From NCBI GenBank assembly GCA_921293015.1, contig OV121097.1, forward strand, positions 14,066,924 through 14,130,923: a stretch of 64,000 bases of DNA, in the 5' to 3' direction. Each line of letters begins with the position of its first letter. Within the stretch, counting starts at the first letter, position 1. A model generated the notes under the pieces. The model saw only the letters and a list, made by a program, of their open reading frames with translations. It had not been told where the DNA came from and did not search any database. Both the position numbers and the translations under genes were made by a program. The DNA comes from Phorcus lineatus. Taxonomy: Eukaryota > Mollusca > Gastropoda > Trochida > Trochidae. This document shows positions 57,063 to 64,000 of this stretch, one piece after another.

Positions 57063-58353
57063 GCATCATTCCCCTAGCCCCCGTTCCTCTAGCCCCCTGT
57101 TGTTACAAGCCACTAGTTAGTACCGCTAGCCCCTCGACTGGCTGTTCCATTCACTGTGTTCTCTCCCCTCAGTCGGATTAGCTGATACTGTTAATTAACC
57201 AGCAGCTGAAGAGTTCATTAGCTGAGATAACGATGCGAGTGTCTTTGGTGATTGTCTTTGGACTACCTGATGTTGTTTTTACTGTTACTTTACTGAGTAG
57301 AGTCGAGGTGATTGTCTTTGGTGTTCAATCAATCTTTATTTCATAATAACCACTCACCGTGGTACATGAAAAATTACACATAACATATATGACATATATC
57401 GTCCCCAACAGTTTGTTGATTACAAGTCAAGTCAAGAGAGTTTATTAGGTTAAAAACCAATACAAATTAAATTCATTATTTTCTTTGCACATGGCGGGGT
57501 ACATATCCTTACAATGATAACATAGTAAATAGTACACAATAAATGCCCAAGAGCGTTGGTAAAGGTATTCAAATCACACAAAGTTGGCTTTGTTTCTTTC
57601 GTTTAAGATATAATAGATACATTTTGCGGCGTTAAACGTTTCAATATTGTTTTCACATTTTAACATATCAATAAATTTAAACATGCTTACATTTTCTAAT
57701 AGATTGTTAGTGAGATAGTGTTTACTTAAATGGTGATACTTTGGACAGATCAAGAGCACGTGGTACTCATAAGAAAATTATATATCACAACGGAATTTTA
57801 TTATGGTTGATATTGGTAGCTATATTAAACCAGAATGAAATAATTTGTTTTTTTGATATATATTGCTGTAGGTAATCTTCCGGTCTCCCCGTACAGCATG
57901 TAGGATGGTGTGCTCTTCGGTAGTTTAAGAATTGATTTCATAAATAGTCTATGGACGTTTTCTAAAATGTTTAAATTTGAGAAACCCCAAACCTCACATC
58001 CATAGAGCAGAATTGGTAGTTTGTTTTATACGATAGGAAGTCGCATCTGAGTAGACCTTGAGTAGGAAAGAGTTGTTTAGTGGATATCAAGTTTTACATA
58101 TACCAAAATGACCATGTTACTCAAAGTTCAACGTGAATCAGTATTTGTTGTTTTGTTAAACGGTTTCAGTTCTGACACCTTAGCTAATGAACCTAACTAC
58201 CAATAGCCTATCAACATGTACAGCAATGGTAACCTATCCAGTTACAGGGGAGTGAACACAGTGAATGGAACAGCCAGTCGAGGGGCTAGAGGAACTAATT
58301 AGTGGCTTGTAACAACAGGGGGCTAGAGGAACGGGGGCTAGAGGGGTGGAGTC
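57063..58353. mobile_element. 1,291-bp inverted-repeat element nested in the MULE
   Basis: ATATCACTG is present on both sides (57054-57062 and 58354-58362), and the uninterrupted relative at 6640-6660 shows a single site. The ends pair over about 95 bp (CCCCCGTTCCTCTAGCCCCC and CTGTTGTTACAAGCCACTA mirrored on the right), with weaker pairing for a further 80 bp (GTTCATTAGCT). A 9-bp duplication fits a Mutator-type element, 8 bp would fit hAT. No transposase is visible. The interior is filled by a LINE fragment. Confidence 0.8.
57420..58040 (-). pseudogene. LINE ORF2 C-terminal fragment and 3' end
   Basis: On the minus strand it opens with ILLYGCEVWGFSNLNILENV (about 58020), continues LPKSTPSYMLYGE, and ends with LLICPKYHHLSKHYL and the C-terminal helix (57759-57574). 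The 3' untranslated part ends with a tail near 57428. A second LINE-type tail (AATCAATCTTTATTTC, 57326-57341) follows. It is truncated at its 5' end. CTGAGTAGA occurs on both sides (57292 and 58046) and may be its target duplication. Confidence 0.75.
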
Positions 58354-60035
58354 ATATCACTGATAGGCAGCAGACGTGATCAAATGTTTATGTTTATTGT
58401 TATTGTATTGTTATTCGATGAAAGTTTTTTGGCCAAACTGAATATATTCAAAATATTTTTTTCATAAACAGAACGATGATCATGTAAAGTAACCAAAATG
58501 AAATCTAACATCATTAGAAATACAAAATTTCAACTCATTTCTTATTAATACTACAAGAAGATTATAAACGGAGTTTGTTGACTTTGAGTTCATTAATAAA
58601 CTTTGTTTACCTTCACAAGATTTTTTAACACAAACCAGGGTACAGAGTTGAGTAAAAAAATTTTTTTTCTACTTAACCTGAGGTAACATTTTGATCAGTA
58701 TGTAAAGGTTGTTTTTATATGTACAAGCGTCTATCTAGGCTTGTTAGAAGCGTTGAATTGAGAGAATTGTTCTGTGTTGTTACCGCTAATAAGTTAATCA
58801 ACTGATCAACTAAGTCAAAGAAGATGAGTAGGTAAGATGGAAGAATTACATTTCAGTGTAATATTGTTGTTTTACAGCTGAAAGTTTACTTAACTAATCG
58901 TTTTGTTATCTTAAATATGCTACTTAACATGTCCCCCCCGAAAAAAGGCATTAGGTTTCTAAATACACATCAACGAAGTTTTATTGATATTCTAACAATT
59001 ATCGAGTTATTTTGTGCTGACATACATGTTCTAATATGTTATCTCCAGAGGACTAAATTATTCATGTTGTTATTGCTTATTCAAATTTGATAGTGAAACT
59101 GTCATTTCTTATACAAATTTGATAGTGAAACTGTCATTGCTTATTGTAAAATATTATCATATTTCATTGTATGATAATATGCAATATGTGTAATCATATA
59201 ATGGTTAGTAAGTATAATACTATGATTTAAACAGTATTTCATTTCCATAAAACATGTGCTACACAAAATTCAGAATATATAATTATACAAAAAGTAAAAA
59301 GGATGAACAAATGCCTATATACATTCTTTTCCTGAAACAAACATAAAATGATTAAGATATCAAGTACATTGATGGAAATATACATTTGCAATTATTCTTA
59401 CTAAACTCAAATTCATATTAAGCTTTGGTACAAAGCTTTAAAAATCGTTTGATATCATTTATGAAATGATAAACAGATATTATTAGGAATTCGTCAACAC
59501 TCTGTGACAAAGATTTGTCGGCGTTAAGATAGATTTAGTATATTGATATGATTTACTAGGGAATATTCAAGCCCTAAGTTGGCACTATTGGAAAATATCT
59601 AAAATGTTGGTGAACCAGACTTTGGTAATAGGAACTTTTAAATTCCAAGTCGCCAAGTAGATAAACAAGATAATAATTTGTTAAAACAACATGGGCTTAT
59701 GGTGTCTCCATATGTTGTTTTAGCCTAACACTACCTACGGGGGGCAAATTGGTCGGCTCCCAACACGCCGACGCTTCATTTCGCAGACATCTCAACGGTT
59801 CAGTAAACAAGTTAATTAGCTCCTGTGACCCCTACTAGAATAGTGGAATAGACGCAATATATATATTTATTCGATAACAACATGAGTGGTATAGATATAA
59901 TTATTTTATTTTATTAACAACTTTGGCGTTGTTAGCACTAGTCTTTTGCTCTTCTAGTTGATGACATCGATATATTTGTTTGATAATTAGTTAGCACTAG
60001 TTAGCACTAATTTTTAGAATCTCAAGTTCAGAGTG

Positions 60036-61128
60036 TATCCCAGCTTCACCAAGTGGGAGACGGCATCAAGAAACTCGAGCGGTGTCTTCTCTCCGTTGCG
60101 TAGGGCTTCCTTCAGTCTTGCGATTCTGTTGTCAATGTCTCTGTATACTCTCTTCCGGCTTGGGGGGGGGGGGGGGGGGGGGGGGCAGCTCCTCTGTCTG
60201 CCATCTCAATCCTCCTGATGACCTCGACAAACCTGAAGATGTTTGGGTGGCGATGTGGAAGGGTTCTGTTGAGCCTGTTGTGGAAACCTTCCAAGTTGTT
60301 GTTGGTCCTTGGTCCCTGGTTGTCATGGTGGTTCAACAGCGATCGAGGGAAGCGAGCGTCGTAGTCTACCCATGTCGCTGTGATGTAATCTTTGAAGTCC
60401 TCGATGCGGTTGGTGGCTGGGGCGGCGTCCATAACATCTATCCATGTATCTTGAACTTCGTCCTGGGGAAGCAAGGCAAGGGCAGCTGCTCTCCTGACGA
60501 ACTGCGTTACAGCTGGCAGGAGGACAAACACCAAGGGATAAGACACAGAGTTCGAACGACAATGAATGATGTATACCTGATCCCAGAGATCAGGACACGC
60601 AGTAAAAGTTCCATCCATGTAGATGACGTCAGCGTTCTGCAAGGCCTGGAGCTGTTCCGTAGTAGAGAACACTAGAATCTTGTCTTCGTCACCATCAGAG
60701 AGAAGTAGGAACCGCCGGCCATCACTCGTCTCTGTCCACTTGTCTTCCAAGTTGACATCGCTGCGGCTTGCAGGTAACGCTGGAATTGTCTTGCGACGAT
60801 GTCTGTAGAGAACGCTGCTGACACTGGAGTAGGATGGGAAGATGGGGTGGTTCTCGTCGTCCTCGGCCGCTAGCTGCTCTTCGTACAGGGTCTGCATCGG
60901 CGTTGTCTCCTCACGGGCGTGGTTGTGCTCTGTCTGTGTCCTGATGAAGTCGCCGACTGTTGAGCATCTTCCTGTACAGGTCTTGGTGATGCATCTCCAG
61001 TGTGTGCAGGTCTGTCTGATCTTGTTCCGAGTGTTGACATATCCATCTAGAATGATCTGAGGGGCTCCTTTCTGCGACACAAGATACTCAACTCTCCGTA
61101 GTGCAGCCATAGTGATGGTGATGACCAT
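60036..61128 (-). pseudogene. FLYWCH zinc finger-MULE transposase, copy 2 (core deleted, poly-G frameshift)
   Basis: The 338-codon frame (60112-61128) spans the FLYWCH finger (residues 12-70), the start of the MULE domain with MDGTF (about residue 175) and, after the same internal deletion as copy 1, the C-terminal domain with TWIDVMD, RTNNNLEGFH and HPNIFRFVEV. Here the frame is open across the point where copy 1 is shifted. A run of 24 G (60162-60185), only 7 in copy 1, puts eight Pro in the protein and shifts the end out of frame, so it stops early at 60112. The original stop codon is also changed (G at 60035). It is unlikely to be active, since the second Asp and the Glu are missing. Confidence 0.85.
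60162..60185. repeat. Expanded poly-G tract in the transposase gene
   Basis: It has 24 G against 7 at 1747-1753. The difference of 17 is not a multiple of three, so it shifts the reading frame. Confidence 0.85.
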
Positions 61129-61142
61129 GTTCTGTTTACCAT

Positions 61143-61150
61143 TTTATATA
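61143..61150 (-). promoter_or_regulatory. TATA box of transposase copy 2
   Basis: TATATAAA on the minus strand, 14 bases before the first ATG, identical in context to copy 1. Confidence 0.45.
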
Positions 61151-62198
61151 CCTTGTGGGTTTTCAAACCTTTTGATAATCAATTAAAATCCGACAATAAA
61201 TGAATGTAAACGCAGTGCTAAGGAGAGAAGACAGATTATCACAAAGTTTTATATAAACACAACTTAATGTCATTGTGGACCAATATACTCTAATCCGACA
61301 ATAACTGAATGTAAACTCAATGTCATGTAATTTCATTAAATTTTGTACAAACATAATCTACCATGGTTATTGTTTCATAATTTGCTCGTTAAAGATTGAG
61401 CTTTGTTATAATCACATATGTCCAAACTTTTCAAAAATGAACCTGACCCAGGCTTCATCTACTCTAGTGGACCATTCTATTATGTCTGTGGGGTTGATGT
61501 TAATTGAGCCCTCATTAATTGTCGGCGAATTACTGCGTCAGCAATGAGTGTCTGGATCTTGTGACACAACCGGCAAATTGGTGCCCAATCATTCGTCCTC
61601 TGTCATGCCAAGCTGTCACATTAACACATTCAGTGTATTCAGTGCTGGATTGTAACGATGGAGAGTACATTAATTATAGAAGGTTTTTGGATGGATTATT
61701 CATTTCTTTGTATCAGGTACGTTTTTAAAAAATATATATTCTTAAAAAAGCAATTTATCACTAGTGTTGTTAAACTTGGATCTGTATTAGAATAACTTCA
61801 TATCTTTGTTTGTTAAAAGTTTATACCACCTTTTTTGAAAGAAACAAATATGTCTCTGTGAAATGTGGAGCCGCTTGGTTTCTCTCTGTTTACAGCTGTT
61901 CGATCTACGCATGTGCTGAAAACTATTATCTAAATATAAATCTATATATTGATCTGATTTTGTTATGTGGCTTAACCAATGTGATTCAATCAGTTATTAA
62001 ATGGGACTTTGAATAATTGTTTGAGTAGTGTTGAATCGTTCGTACTCGATAACAGATGAAACCGAGTCTGAAAGTGAAGTAAATGAACATCAAATCAAAT
62101 TTTCTTCGTAGATGTGAAAAGAATAGAACAAAATTATCTAAAAACATGTTTGACTGACACAATTCATTATAAAATATGAATATTATTAACATGTTTTA

Positions 62199-62266
62199 GT
62201 ATCACCCGACCCATCTCAAGATGCGTCCCATCTTAAGATCGGGCGGATCCGCAGTTGGGATGATAC
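62199..62266. repeat. Right terminal inverted repeat of MULE copy 2
   Basis: It is shorter than in copy 1 (about 32 bp of palindromes lost). It ends GGGATGATAC and is followed by ATTATT. Confidence 0.75.
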
Positions 62267-62272
62267 ATTATT

Positions 62273-63679
62273 ACCCAAAAAACATACAGCAAATTTGGGT
62301 ATCCTATTCTAAAAAGTTTCCAAGAAAAGTCCTTTTGAAGACACTGTCAAACCGAACACAGAATAAGGTAAAAAACTCCGATTCTTCTTTTCAAAATCCA
62401 TCAAGTTATTGATAACCTGAAGACAGACACCAATTTTGAGTATTCTATCTTAAATAGTTTCTGAGAAAAATGTCTCCTGTGTAGATACCCTCGAAACGAT
62501 TCCAAAAACACGGAACAAGCGAAATAACTTCCTATAGATTTATAGCGCGGTTCTTATTTTCCAACTTATCAAGGTATTGATACCATCGTAATAGGAGTTT
62601 TCAAGTACAGACATTCCTTTTTATGACTGCGACCTCACGGGTGGGGAGTGTACTGTGTTATTCACGCAACGCAATTCGGTATAGGTTCTTGTTTTAGTAT
62701 TATTTCGTGTTTTTACAAAACAAATAACGCGAACGTGAAACATTCGCCACAACGTAACTGTGAGACAGCTTTCTATGTTACACCGGGTCGGGAAATAGGT
62801 TACCCGGCACACATGGTGAGTTTTAGCGTCTAATTTCAACCATGTATGGCAAACAGACTGAATGTGATCGCTTTTTATAATACTCCACTGAACAGGTAAT
62901 GTAATTCCATCTGTTATTTATTCACGTGATAACATAAGATAGTTGTAATTACTGATGACATGTGTCTTCTGTCAATTCATAATTAATATGTGTTGTGAAT
63001 GAATCAATAACCGGAGACAGAATATATACATACTGGTAACCTGTTCTTATTAAATACTTTCCGCAAATATGATGTTGGAATGTTTTTCAATTTAAATTGA
63101 AGGTTCTTTGTTGACTTGACTAAATACTTAACACATCATCTATTCATAATTAAAATATGTTACGAATGAAAAGGTAGAGGTAGAATATATATATAGCTAA
63201 CTTGTTTTGATTAAAATACACGCAGTTATTAGTATTATTCGAATATAAATTGAAGGTTCTTTGTTCACTTAACTAAATATATTACATCCCTATATGTTTG
63301 ACTCAAGGTAAGTGCGCAAATTTCAATGTTGGAAAGTTATTGATTAAAATACAAGCAGGGATGTTATTCGAATATAAATTGAAGGTTCTTTGTTCACTTA
63401 ACTAAATATATTACATCCCTATATGTTTGACTCAAGGTAAGTGCGCAAATTTCAATGTTGGAAAGTTATTCAAATTTAATTTGATATCTAAATACTTCAT
63501 ATTCCTGTCTGCTTGGGTCCACATACATATATACAGCTAATTACCCGAATACCTGAAACGAGCCCTAAAATTCTTAATTACCTATCCGCGTGAGTCATGG
63601 TATGCACCCGAATATAGAACCCTAAAATCTTGACAATTCTAGGCCTCACCTCTATTGTTCCACTCTGGGGTGTCTTTGT
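62273..63679. other. AT-rich flank duplicated from 3828-5235
   Basis: No gene is visible. It matches the flank of copy 1 almost base for base, including the 133-bp tandem duplication. Confidence 0.65.
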
Positions 63680-64000
63680 CATGGAATGGAATGCTTCTAT
63701 TATAGAATGGAATGCTTCTATTATAGAATGGAATGCTTCTGTTATAGAATGGAATGCTTCTGTTATAGAATGGAATGCTTCTGTTATAGAATGGAATGCT
63801 TCTGTTATAGAATGGAAACTTTTATTATAGAATGGAATGCTTCTGTTATAGAATGGAATGCTTCTGTTATAGAATGGAATGCTTTTGTTATAGAATGGAA
63901 TGCTTCTGTTATAGAATGGGATGCTTCTGTTATAGAATGGGATGCTTCTGTTATAGAATGGAATGCTTCTGTTATAGAATGGAATGCTTTTATTATAGAA
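63680..64000. repeat. 21-bp minisatellite, second array (runs off the window)
   Basis: Same unit as 5236-5716 (TATAGAATGGAATGCTTCTG plus T), about 15 units visible. The first units differ in number and order from the first array, while GGAAACTTTTATTATAG occurs in both near the start. Confidence 0.95.

Larger units (their letters stand above)
56192..62266 (-). mobile_element. Mutator-like DNA transposon, copy 2 (complete ends)
   Basis: The left end reads GTATCATCCCAACTTGGGAT and the right end, reverse-complemented, GTATCATCCCAACTGCGGAT. Both continue into CCCATCTTAAGATGGGACG-like sequence, giving about 45-bp terminal repeats. ATTATT flanks both sides (56186-56191, 62267-62272); that six-base repeat is low-complexity and shorter than the 8-11 bp usual for this superfamily. 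Without the nested element the transposon is about 4.77 kb. It holds a left non-coding block, the minus-strand transposase pseudogene (60036-61128) and a promoter-side block. Confidence 0.75.

Noticed and set aside
60082-60675. Plus-strand 197-codon frame with a poly-Gly run
   Set aside because: It is the antisense of the transposase gene on the minus strand; the same shadow exists in copy 1.

Overview
The window looks like intergenic and intronic DNA from an invertebrate animal, most likely a mollusc. It is AT-rich, has spliced exons and consists mostly of decayed mobile elements. The mollusc assignment is inference. It rests on the mix of DIRS-type tyrosine-recombinase retrotransposons, several non-LTR retrotransposon (LINE) types, a tRNA-headed SINE ending in an 'AGCAGCCGCGATATAAGT' type segment, and a secreted lectin-like gene with F5/8-type-C and PAN/apple domains. 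There are no prokaryotic operons, rRNA genes or CRISPR arrays.

The only host gene I can support runs on the + strand from 22791 to 32460. It has four phase-1 exons: signal peptide, two exons of a discoidin/fucolectin-like domain, and a PAN/apple domain. They join into a 248-residue secreted protein. Its third intron (about 8.35 kb) holds a DIRS element on the - strand (24.28-26.75 kb), a LINE on the + strand (about 26.76-29.99 kb) and a second DIRS element on the + strand (about 30.0-31.97 kb). The DIRS copies point outward. Each 3' end carries an 82-bp palindrome followed by an inverted terminal repeat. The palindrome stems differ in sequence between the copies but stay self-complementary.

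Both ends of the window carry nearly identical blocks (1-5.7 kb and 58.43-64.0 kb, about 58.43 kb apart). They contain a Mutator-like (MULE, possibly Phantom-type) DNA transposon with palindrome-rich terminal inverted repeats and a minus-strand FLYWCH-MULE transposase gene. Both transposase copies share a deletion of the catalytic core, and each is then broken by its own frameshift. A 21-bp minisatellite lies beside each copy. A diverged third fragment of the element lies at 5.80-8.69 kb. Copy 2 is interrupted by a 1,291-bp inverted-repeat element with a 9-bp target duplication.

Elsewhere: an L1/Tx1-like LINE at 9.44-14.40 kb, split by an 873-bp TA-flanked element; LINE fragments at 21.3-22.2, 41.4-41.6, 48.4, 54.1-55.2 and 57.4-58.0 kb; a 621-bp TA-flanked miniature element at 39.85-40.47 kb; a 2.9-kb foldback at 43.05-45.97 kb; two ancient related repeat blocks (34.9-36.6 and 49.3-51.2 kb) with nested miniature elements; a dead mariner transposase at 51.43-51.79 kb; and several SINE copies. 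The rest (14.4-21.3, 37.1-39.8, 45.97-48.2 kb) shows no gene I can support.
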